This document shows positions 54,992 through 64,000 of a stretch of 64,000 nucleotides of DNA, piece after piece. Below the pieces are notes generated by a model. The model had not been told where the DNA came from and searched no databases. It saw only the letters and a program-made list of their open reading frames with translations. How positions within the stretch are numbered: position 1 is the stretch's first letter; the number at the start of each line of letters is the position of its first letter. The stretch is from Caenorhabditis remanei (taxonomy: Eukaryota; Nematoda; Chromadorea; Rhabditida; Rhabditidae). Location of the stretch: positions 19,668,879-19,732,878 of the forward strand of contig NC_071329.1 in assembly GCF_010183535.1 (NCBI RefSeq), given 5' to 3'. The position numbers and the translations under genes were made by a program.

Positions 54992-57900
54992 TTATTCAAA
55001 GTATCCAAAGGGAAGGGTTGAACCATCGGGTAATAAACGGCGTTTATTAAAAGTATAACGGAACTGCTTGAGTGTGTTCCGACTATACACACTGTGGTTT
55101 TTGTCTCGGACCATTGTGTGTTGTGGAAGAAGGAGAGACGTCCTCGAATCCTCCTTTCCCAGCACCTCATCAACCATCCCCTTCATTTTTTCAAAGTTCA
55201 GCTTTTTGGCGACTTCCGAGTTGATGGTTATGCCCTTCGCCTTGATTGCCACCTTCTCCTCGCCATTTGCCAACTGTTCCTTGTAAGAATACGTTTTGGG
55301 ACCAAGGCTAACAAATTCTTTCATGGTCCCTTTGAGTTCATTCGTCAGTTGACCAAGGTACGATCCCATCTTATCTTCCAAGGGATTCGGTGTGCCATGT
55401 GGGAGTTTGAAGATGATTGAGTCCGTGTCTGAAAATAGAAAAATAGAATTTTTGACGATAATTTATAATATTTACCTGTATAGACAATGTTGTCGGGGCC
55501 AACGGCTTCCATCAGACTATAGAGACGGAGTCTTGCATATGCTGTGACATATGCAGCCAGATGAACAGCACTCGTCTTCAAACTTGAGAGAGTTTCTTCT
55601 CTTTGCCTGTATTGAACAATCAGCACATCGTTTACCGGCCTCACATCCAGAAGATCCAGGGCAGTGTCGTGGACAATCTGCCAAAATTTTCCTGGATCCA
55701 GGATGATCTCTGTATTGACTCGGTCGGCTCGCTGTGCGAATTTTCCCCACTGAAAACACATTTTTTATAAAGTTTCAATATTGAAATACTTACCAATGCA
55801 TTGAGTAACAGTTTGGCGACTGCTCTCATTCCGGCATTCCCCTCGAAGAGACTTTCTAGCAGTTCAATGTTCTCCTTCTCCATGTACCCCCGGCAGAATT
55901 CCAATTTTTCTGCATCGGTGACCACATCGGAAGGCCATCCACTGCTATACTGAAAAATTTTTCAAAAGTACGAAAAATTATTTCCTCGAAAAAACTTACA
56001 ATCTTGGCCTTCATCATCGTATCAATATAAGAAGTGAAAAGGCCACCTTTTCCACTGGCATCATTCTTCACCCACTTCTCATACTTGATTCCGTGGTACA
56101 CCTCGACGATCTTGTATCCGAGGCTCAATGCTTTTTTCAGCTCCACGGTGGTGAAGGTTCCGGTGAAAGACCGTTCTTCGTCGGAATGTGTGCATTTCTC
56201 CTGATTTCCTTCCTTTGCGCACACTAAAATTGAGAGAAAATTTGTGAAAATGGAAAGAAAAACTCACACTTGCAAAGGAAAAACATCAGTCTTCCAGAGA
56301 CTTTTCCAGCGATGACTGGAAGCCTCAAATCCCTCGGAGCCTGCAGCTTGCAGCTCATGAAGCCTTCAAAGGGAATTCCATCAGGAGAAACAATCGGGAG
56401 GGCGAACGTGCTTCTTTGAACATTTTCCGGCGCTCCAATCGGAAAAGCTTCGTGCTTCATGACGGTGGGGTACAGACTGACCACGTCTACATAGTACCCC
56501 GTACCGTCCTTGCAATCCACATACACGCGGAAGACTTCCGTACGGCCTCCAACAAGGGCACGTTGACACTGAAGCACATCGACGGCTTCGTAGCTGTCAA
56601 AGAAGTCAGCCATTTCACGATTGGACCGAAGTTCAGCCTTCACATCACATTCATATACGACACGGACAGGACATTTTCCGGATTCTTTCAGAGCTTTGAT
56701 TCTCTCCTCATCCGCCTTCCAAATGTCCCGGGCACTCTTCTCGCCAATAACCGACTCTTCCGAATAAGTACAAGTATGACCATGATAGTAGCACCCCTGA
56801 ATTTAAGAATAGTCAACTGAAATGTAAAGAAAAACTTACAAAAAATTCAATTATTTGGCCGTCAGGGTACTTCTCACATGGCGGAATATAACCATCCACA
56901 CGATGATTTCCAATTTTTTCCTCACCATATGTTGTGGACATGTTTACTTGCACTTTCTCAGATTCACAAATCCAAGCCAAGTATTTTTGGCTCAGGATGG
57001 AATTGTTCATGGAGACGGAAGGTTTGGCATCCAACACAATTGGCATTTTCGGGTCCAGATGGTTTCGCCGGAAGACGAGGGCAGCAGCTGATGCGGCAGT
57101 CGTGGTCTCCTGAAGAGATTCAGAGTGTGAGAGTGAAAGAACGTACCCCCACTATAGAGAAATAGACGAAAAAGTTACCTCGAAGAGACAGACGTTGGTC
57201 ATCTTTTCAAATTCCCTCTCGAAGAGTCCCATTGAGGTCGCCAGAATGTATACATCGTTATAGCAATATTTCAGCAACTCGTCATAAAAGTTGAAGACCT
57301 TTCCATCAGCCCTCTCCTTCTCGAGGAAGCTCTCCAATTGCTCCCGATGTTCTCTACTCTTGTTTTCCAGAGCATAGTACTTATTCTCCGGAATTGGTCC
57401 ATTGTATTGGAAGTTCTCCTTCCGAATGAAATGGACTGGAAAGTCCCCCTTGAGCGAATCCACCTTGAAGGTCTTCCCTACCATCGATAGACTCATGGTG
57501 AGGTATTTCAACGAGTCAACGAGTCGCACTCCATTGTATTCCAGATAGACCAATTTGGTTCCATCCAGACAAACAGTAGGGGCGGCTTTGTTGCTCGCAA
57601 TCAGAGCCTCCAAGATGAACTGACCATCGAAGCTAAAAAATTCAGAATAAAATTTAAAAATTTCAAGATTAAAATTACCCAGAAGCATTGTGCGCCACAA
57701 ACGTGAAGCCTCGATGCTTATCATCAAACATCCATTCCGTAAACGTGGCCCCGACGTCGATGCCTTCGTCCTTAATCTCATCGATGACTTTCAGACGACC
57801 GTCCGGAGAACAGTTCGAACACTTTGAGTCTTCACCCTCGTCAGTAGTCTTCGGAATGTCACTCGAGCATTTGGGACAACATTTGACACAAGTGAAGAGA

Positions 57901-59647
57901 GTTGGAATTTGTCTTTTTGTGGTCTCACAAACACGGGTCTAAAAATACAAGTATAATTTTTAAATTATTATTGAAAAAAGTACCTCAACATCAAAAAATC
58001 CACGCTTCCGAGTCAACTTCTTTTCGTTTTTGATGGAAGGCATCATTGTGCAAGTATGGCCGGCTTGCTTCTTCTCTTGACATCTGTGGCAATAAGACTC
58101 TCCGCATTCATGTTTTCCAGTCCTCTTGTTGGTATAATAAGACTTTGAACACTTTTGACAATATTTGGTGTAGTCACAGCGACTTTTTCCACCATTTGGG
58201 CCTGGAAATAACGGTTTAAATAGTTCCAGACACTCAGAAACTAACCTTTCTGCAGATGATTCTTATAGCACGTCTCCGTCTCAAAAGTCACACAACAGAC
58301 TGGACATCTTTTTGCCACGTCATTTTCAGTTTTTGGAGGGCAGTTGGGCTTTCCGCAAAAGCGATGAAGAAGGCGACAAGCATAGTGGGATTCAGCAGCC
58401 CTACTTCTTGAGAAACACAAAAAGCAATAATACGAAGTTTTTAGAAGACTGGCTACACTCCTCAATCCACAATAATGCCCATCAGCTAGATATAACACAA
58501 TCTGCTTTTCTTTTCCAACATAGGGACCAGAATAATAAGGAAGAGTGGAGTTTTTGACAAAGACAATCAGTTGAAGCTGACCCGCAAAGCATTTTTCTTG
58601 GAACACAGAACAATCAACACTATCGAAGTCGTACATTTTGGTGATTCCCGCTTTCTGAGAACAAACAAAATGTATTTTTAGAACAAATTCTTTATTTTAA
58701 ACCAACCTTTTTCAACTCATTGACCTCTTGGAAAACATCAAGGTAGCCTTCACGAACTTCATTCTTCAACAAACTTCTTCGATATCGGTTGTGTTTTTTC
58801 TTGTTGTCCTTGTCTTGCTTCCATTCTCGGTGACGAAGAGATTGTACTATGGCATGGACGAGGCAATTACGGGAAACTGAAAAAAAAAAAACAAATTTTA
58901 GAAAATTTCGATTTCGACCAACCTTTGTTAGGCATGAGATGATGTCGTTTTGGCAAAACCTCTTCAAGAATCTCGACATTGTCCAAGTCACCCAAATCTT
59001 CTTCATCACTCTCACTTCCTTCTTCTTCTTCTTCGTCCCTTTGCTTCTTTGTTGAGGGGAGACCCAGAATTTCTTCAATACCAAAACTTTTCCTTTTTCC
59101 TCCACTCTTTTTCGCTGGCGTGGCGACTTCACCTCCTTTGTTGGAGGCTTCTTCTCCACTGCCAGAAGGTGTGTTGAGGTAGGTGATGTGAATTGTGATA
59201 CTGGGTTCCTCAAGCTCGAGCAAGTTTTTGTTGGATTGAGCCATGTCCTCCATACAGTCGGCAATGTCCCGTGGCAAAACATTTGCCAACTTCTTGAATG
59301 AGAGACCCACACTCTCCACAAGCTCCTCAGACTCAAACTTGACCCCGACTTTCAAATTAGCTGGGGTCATACCGGCAGGGATATGGGAGTCGATCAACTT
59401 CACGACGGCCTCCGAGAAAAGGTCCGGACCACTGGGGGAAGCGGTGAAAACCGTGGGAATGTCCACATCTAGACTAACAGTTTTTACACTATTCTTAAAA
59501 CGTCCACCAGACTTAGCAACGAATACCCTTCTCACTTTCAGCAAAGCCCCGCCCACTTGGACCTATAAAAAGACTATAAAAATTGAAACACCCTCATTCA
59601 CTCACGTTTTCAACCTCCTGTCCGGTGACCTCTTCGATTCCGCTCAT
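54992..59647 (-). CDS. Protein-primed family B DNA polymerase (pPolB)
   Basis: Thirteen exons: 59647-59606, 59562-58923, 58876-58707, 58654-58246, 58201-57984, 57938-57679, 57632-57179, 57109-56840, 56796-56268, 56223-56000, 55949-55794, 55749-55476 and 55428-54992, giving 1360 aa. It replicates the element from protein-primed ends. The N-terminal part has an acidic linker and RNCLVHAIV; exons 4-6 carry several CxxC pairs. Exo II is HNASGFDGQF (split by an intron) and Exo III is YCYNDVYIL. GCYYHG, typical of pPolB, opens exon 9. Polymerase motif A is DVVSLYP, motif B is KLLLNALWG (split) and motif C is YTDTDS (split). All catalytic acidic residues are present, and all exon phases agree. The start follows an AG acceptor. 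Confidence 0.93.
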
Positions 59648-59669
59648 TTTTCAGCTTTCTACTCTGAAA

Positions 59670-59927
59670 ATGTCAATTCATCCACAAATTATTCCAAAGA
59701 AAGAAATCAACCAGTCTGGAACGGCTTACGTCATTCCGACCCAAACTGACTATTTCGATAATACGACGGTAAGGAGAAAGGAAAACTATTCAAAAATAAA
59801 AAACCACTTTCAGATACAAGAACAGCCATTCTTTGTAAATCCAGTGAAAACTGAGAAAAAGCCGGATACGTACACCTTCCATTTTGCGAAAGGATCCGCA
59901 CCAGTCATCACCATCCAAAATCAATAA
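59670..59927 (+). CDS. Small Maverick protein of unknown function, two exons
   Basis: Exons are 59670-59768 and 59814-59927, giving 70 aa. It begins MSIHPQIIPKKEINQSGTAY and ends in a beta-like tail FHFAKGSAPVITIQNQ. It is transcribed divergently from the polymerase gene, whose ATG is only 22 bp away, so the two share a promoter or have overlapping leaders. No domain is recognised. The size and the divergent position suggest a small regulatory or replication-associated factor, which is inference. Confidence 0.55.
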   Translation: MSIHPQIIPKKEINQSGTAYVIPTQTDYFDNTTVRRKENYSKIKNHFQIQEQPFFVNPVKTEKKPDTYTFHFAKGSAPVITIQNQ

Positions 59928-60360
59928 TGATAATGGAGGCTCGGCTCCCAGAAGGAAGCCCCGCCCACTTTACACTTTTATCAATTTGCCCCCTTTTCCA
60001 CCAAAATGGCCCCCTCCCGATGATGACTCACCCCATTTCCAATCAGTTTTGCACCATTTTGCTCAATTTCGTCTCCTCCTCGGATGAGTCATCGCGTCCA
60101 TATCGCCTCCATGTCCCCCTTTCTTCAACTTACAAACCACTTCCCTCATTTTTCCTCATTTCCTGCATTTTTCAACTTTCCCCTCATTTCACCCAGTTTT
60201 TCAACTTTTTCCTCATTTCCTGCATTTTTCTGTAAAAATTGCCAGGTCCAGTTTCCCTATATAAAGAAAATTGAATCTTTCATTCCGTCTTCATTTGTCT
60301 CTTTGAGTATGCGTGTTTTCCTTTCTCTCTCTCTTTAAAAAGCCTGTTTCCGTTATAGAA
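59928..60360. promoter_or_regulatory. Pyrimidine-rich intergenic region upstream of the right-end gene
   Basis: About 430 bp are rich in TTTTTC and CCCC tracts, with a tandem-like TTTCCTCATTTCCTGCATTTTTC pair near 60149-60230. A TATATAAAG box is at about 60259-60267, roughly 95 bp upstream of the ATG at 60361, so this probably holds that gene's promoter. A short TCTCTCTCTC run is near 60323-60336. Confidence 0.5.
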
Positions 60361-60875
60361 ATGGCCATCACCCGTTGGGACATGTCCAAAGCTTCCGAAT
60401 CTGAGAAGAAAAGCTCTGTAAATGACGATTCAATGACTTTGAACGAAATCGTCAACGATTTGGCGAAGAAGAATCCATTCTTGAAGACCCCAATGAAGCG
60501 TCGTCGTGAAGAGAAAGAAGAAGTTTCCGCTGGAGAAAAACGCTTGGTAAATTTAATATTTGGAACAATTTTGATTTAAATATTAAATTTAAGGAATGGT
60601 TGAAAGAAAAAGCCAAGAAGGCAGTGATTCCAACGGAGCAAGTATCGACCTTGAAGCCGGAGCACATCTTTTTGGAGAATGGCCCCCTCATCATCCACAT
60701 GTGTCTGGAATGCAAGAAGTTCAACTCCACACGCACCGTCACAAACCTCGGAGAGGGGAAAATCCAACTTCCACTCGGGCTCTGTACCATCTGCCGCTCC
60801 CACATTAATCGTCAACGGGCCGTCAAGTTTTTCGAGCACGAGCTTCCAGCCATCAAAAAAACGTATGATCTTTAA
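60361..60875 (+). CDS. Maverick protein with a CxxC/CxxC zinc-binding-like module, two exons
   Basis: Exons are 60361-60546 and 60594-60875, giving 155 aa. The N-terminal half is charged (SESEKKSSVNDDSMTLNEIV; MKRRREEKEEVSAGEKRL). The C-terminal half holds MCLECKKFNSTR and LGLCTICRSHINRQR about 33 residues apart, a pair of CxxC motifs that could bind one zinc ion. It is the outermost gene on the right. A zinc-binding protein here could be a transcription or replication factor; no family is recognised. The start follows a TATATAAAG box and begins MAITRWDMSK. Confidence 0.65.
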
Positions 60876-63470
60876 ATCTAGTCTTTCATTAATTTTAAGT
60901 ATATTTAACTTTAGGTACATTTTGATTTTTATTTTTAGGTTATAGATATATTTAAATTTGACTTTAGGTAGATTTTCAAGTGTATTTTAAGTTTAGGTGT
61001 GTTATATTTAAGTTTAGGTATTTTTATTCGATCCTGTATGTGTTTTTTCTATTTCCCTCTCTCCAACTTTCCTCCTTCCTCTTCCTTCCCTTTGTTTCAT
61101 TTTTCTATTTTCCAACAATAAATTGGTGGTAAAATAGAAATGTGTTCTCCATTTAAACCACATACACACTACATCTTCCGTAAGCCTCTTTCGCTTTTTG
61201 GTTAACAGCTTTGTCTCCCAAAAATCAGATCCGGGATCGAACCTTCTTAGTGAAGGTTCTCTTTTTTATTTTTTGTTGTTGTATACAGACTCTCAAAATT
61301 ATAACTTTTCAAAATTCTGAAGCATACGCCATCTTCCCAAACCCCCAAAATTCTGAAGCAATTGCTCACAATAAAATGCAAAAATCACTCAAAATATGCA
61401 AAAATGCAAAAATAATGGTAACAAATTATGAAATATCGCTTCGAGACCCAAAAATTCGAAATCTACGCAAAAATCCAGTCTAGAAAAATACCATTTCAAT
61501 GATTTTCAGAAAAAAAAAATTTTGCGCTGGGTACTGTAAGGATGCGCTAAACTTCAAAGGGTATCAATTAACAACCGTAACCAAAACATCCCGCTCCCGT
61601 GAAAAGCGAAAGAGTATAGAAAACGAGGAGACGCAGAGAGTGGTCGTCTCGCGAGGGGAGCAAACATAGCGAAAGAGTGTGTGAGTGCGAGAGACGCAGA
61701 CACGCCCTCCCCTCCCCCTTAGGCTAAGTGACCAAAGATCAAACTGTGTTCCAGATACCTTCCCCATTTCTCTCCAGGGGTCTAAACCACAAAACAACAA
61801 ACATGTGTTCGTGGTGGTGGGGGTAAGAACGGAATGGAACACTGGCAGGTGATATCGAAAAATTATATTGAAAAAAACTATATTTTGGGAAGAAAAAGTA
61901 TCACAATCATTGAAAATAAGGTTCTCGCTGGAAATACGAGTTTAGACTGAACAGCATTAGAAACTACATTTTACGCTCTAAAAACCACCTAACCAACTTA
62001 TGGAACCCTGAGAAACGAAAAAAAAACAAGAAAACAACTCCCCAAAAGTCTGGAAGATTCTGGAAAAGCCACCCATACGAATGAAATGAACATGATATGA
62101 TTTCTAAAGAACACAAGGACAAGTGGGCGGAGTCATCCTGCAAAACCCACGTTGTCTTTTCCCCTTTTTCTCTGGAATCTCTTTCATATGATTTTTGAAA
62201 ATCGCCCTGTGAAGAGAGAGAAGGAGACATTGAGAAAAGAGAGCAGTAGGGGTGTTTTATGCAAAAATTTAAGAATTTTCGAGAACAAAGACAGATTTTC
62301 TCTATAAATGGACATTTCATGAAATTTTTTATGAAATACAAGAAGAAGCAAGGTATTACTTGAAGCTGCATGACTAGAAAAAGAAGGAATTCTCGGGAGT
62401 TTTGTTTTCCTCAGATTCCGATAAAAGAGCATACTAAAATTTTTGTTTTTCGAATCGGACATATTCTTATTTCAATAACACTTGAAATTCATCCCTTTTT
62501 TTAAATTATCATAACACCTCTTTCCCCCATTTTTCTCAATTCTCGGGAATTCTCCATCCCAATTTACTCTGCACTCTCTTCATCTCTCTCCCTTCATTTG
62601 AATTTTCGAAAGTCGCGTCTCTCTTCCTGAGAGACCCAGAGCGTCTAGAGACCACACGATTCTTGGAGAGCACCCAGACATTGCTCTGATGTCACAAAAA
62701 GTGAGAAGAGAGGCAATCTTTGAAAGTGAGCGGTGTGTGAAGAGGGTGGGAGACTTAGAGAGATGAGAGAGTATAGTTAGAGTAAAGAGAGTCTTGTTTA
62801 CACTTTTTGGAATGAAGAGAAAGGGGGAATTTTTGATAGCCGGAGGGGAAAAAGAACAAATGGATATGATGAAAGTGTCAGGAAGGAAAAGGATAGACCT
62901 TTGAACTCTTGAAATGGGGGGAAGAAATGGACATCGGGAAAATCTTAAAATGCAACTGTAGGTTTATAATTTTCATGTTTTCAAGTTACGTTGACTTTTT
63001 ATGTTATTCTTTGAATATTTGTATAATTTACAGTTTTTCAATGATTTTCGAACGTTTTCAACAAATTTGTCAGTTCTATGCTTATTCCACGATGTTCTTC
63101 AACAACTTTTTCCCTTTTCAATAATAATTTTCATACCGGAAACAAAAATTCAGACTATCAATAATCACTTTGATAGCAAATAAACATTAACTGATCTCAG
63201 TTTTATTGTCGGCGTTTTCAAAGCTGACATCAAATCAGAAATCAAAAGATGATGAACACCTTTTAATAAAATGAAAAATACATTGACATTCAAAAATTCG
63301 CAATCTTCTTTCATCCTGAAAGCGCCAAAGACCAGATAATATGTAAGCTGAAAGCGGAATTATATATAAGTTTCAAAGCATTTTAAAGATACTATGTTGT
63401 ATATTAGTGGGAGTCCCAGAAGATATTTTACATAAACATAGCTGTATACCTTTAACCTTGCATAATATTG
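60876..63470. other. Right flank, no recognised gene
   Basis: About 60896-61040 has repeated TTTAGGT(A/G) and TTTAAGTTTAGG units and is AT-rich; it may belong to the Maverick's right end. A GATCCGGGATCGAACC string at 61228-61243 resembles a tRNA B box in reverse but has no cloverleaf around it. 61590-61720 is purine-rich with GAGAGACGCAG repeats. 62570-62780 is rich in GAGAG/CTCTC. Short open frames lack domains. The true right end of the element probably lies in the first few hundred bases. Confidence 0.4.
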
Positions 63471-63924
63471 TACAGTACCGGTCAAAAGGTTGTAAACTTT
63501 CGCCGTTTTCAGTTGAAATGATCTAACTATGAGAGTGTGTCATGGTAATGCTAATTGTCCCATCAAGTAGATTGTTAATGAATTATACATATCACAAGTA
63601 GAGCTCCGTTTTTGTAGTCGACAATTTTTTGTACAAAAACTCCCTAGAGAGTTATAGTCATTTTAGGACGACAGCTCAAAAATCGCACTATTTTACACTG
63701 GAATTTGTCGATTTGAGGGAGAAATTACTTTGTCGATATGTCACTTGCTAGAGAGTGTCCGCACAAAAAAGTTGTCAACTACAAAAACGGAGCTCTACTT
63801 GTGATCTGTATAATTTATTAAAAATATATTTGATGGGATAATCAGAATTACCATGACGCACTCTCAAAGTTGGTCATTTTCCGCTGAAAATAGCCAAAGT
63901 TACCACCTTTGGACCGGTACTGTA
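63471..63924. mobile_element. TIR element (MITE) with TACAGTACCGG ends
   Basis: The left terminus TACAGTACCGGTCAAAAGG and the right terminus CCGGTACTGTA are inverted. Internal blocks also mirror each other: CACAAGTAGAGCTCCGTTTT on the left against AAAACGGAGCTCTACTTGTG on the right, and CATGGTAATGCTAATTGTCC against GATAATCAGAATTACCATG. The ends begin at TA, fitting a Tc1/mariner-type MITE. No open frame is present. Relics lie in introns at 32040-32137 and 34515-34612. Confidence 0.85.
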
Positions 63925-64000
63925 ATATCTTGGAAATTTCTCTAATAAGAATCTATTTGAAGAATTTCAGCGTCATTTTTAAAAGTTTTTTATCGCAATA

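Larger units (their letters stand above)
45869..60875. mobile_element. Maverick/Polinton virus-like DNA transposon, apparently intact core
   Basis: The gene set is diagnostic: protein-primed family B DNA polymerase, retroviral-type DDE integrase, FtsK/HerA packaging ATPase, adenovirus-type cysteine protease, and major and minor capsid candidates with a basic virion-protein candidate. Coordinates given are from the first to the last gene; the true ends lie further out. Late genes (45.9-52.9 kb) are tightly packed on the minus strand with 4-20 bp overlaps. The polymerase is on the same strand upstream, separated by ~2 kb of repeats, and two small genes point the other way at the right end. I did not find premature stops or frameshifts in the core genes. 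Terminal inverted repeats and target duplication were not visible by eye. Mavericks are known from nematode genomes and have been linked to gene transfer between worm species; activity of this copy is inference. Confidence 0.93.

Noticed and set aside
61228..61243. tRNA B-box-like GATCCGGGATCGAACC
   Set aside because: No A box, anticodon arm or acceptor pairing around it; at most a tRNA-derived fragment.

Overview
The window reads as nematode genomic DNA, most likely from the genus Caenorhabditis. The evidence is an AT-rich sequence, introns mostly of 45-60 bp with TTTCAG acceptors, acceptor-like AG just upstream of many start codons, and nematode-typical families (DUF3557, cuticle collagen, an SLC6/SNF transporter, an M8 metallopeptidase). 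I cannot name the species. All exon models were read by eye from splice signals and phase; each one given sums to an open frame.

Layout, left to right. 1-740: three copies of a ~250-bp tandem repeat. 1.3-5.9 kb: a five-exon DUF3557 gene (+) and a small coiled-coil gene (-), both riddled with about 14 copies of a ~50-bp palindrome. 6.7-12.0 kb: two head-to-head paralogues for secreted, Pro/Thr-rich, probably GPI-anchored proteins, one with a large Asn-Pro-Gln minisatellite. 12.2-12.7 kb: a 95-aa secreted peptide precursor candidate. 12.7-21.0 kb: gene-poor. 21.0-25.6 kb: a histidine acid phosphatase and a leishmanolysin-like (M8) metallopeptidase, both (-). 25.8-27.3 kb: a cuticle collagen (-). 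28.7-37.1 kb: four coiled-coil genes, one (-) and three (+) in tandem. 37.5-40.0 kb: a Na+/Cl- neurotransmitter-type symporter (-). 40-45.8 kb: no recognised gene.

About 45.9-60.9 kb is an apparently intact Maverick/Polinton, a virus-like self-synthesising DNA transposon. On the minus strand it carries, in transcription order, a spliced protein-primed family B DNA polymerase (1360 aa, 13 exons), an A32/FtsK-type packaging ATPase, two conserved unknown proteins, a retroviral-type DDE integrase, a small two-helix membrane protein, a minor-capsid candidate, a basic virion-protein candidate, a major capsid candidate, an unknown spliced protein, an adenovirus-type cysteine protease and a small proline-rich protein. 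Two small plus-strand genes lie beyond the polymerase start. Between polymerase and ATPase is a ~2-kb non-coding block with 52-bp tandem repeats, a duplicated ~140-bp module and an inverted, internally deleted copy of polymerase sequence. Together the genes cover replication, integration, capsid building, maturation and genome packaging. I saw no frame-breaking lesion in the core genes and could not see terminal inverted repeats by eye.

60.9-64.0 kb holds no recognised gene and ends with a ~454-bp TIR element (MITE) whose relics also sit in introns of the coiled-coil genes.
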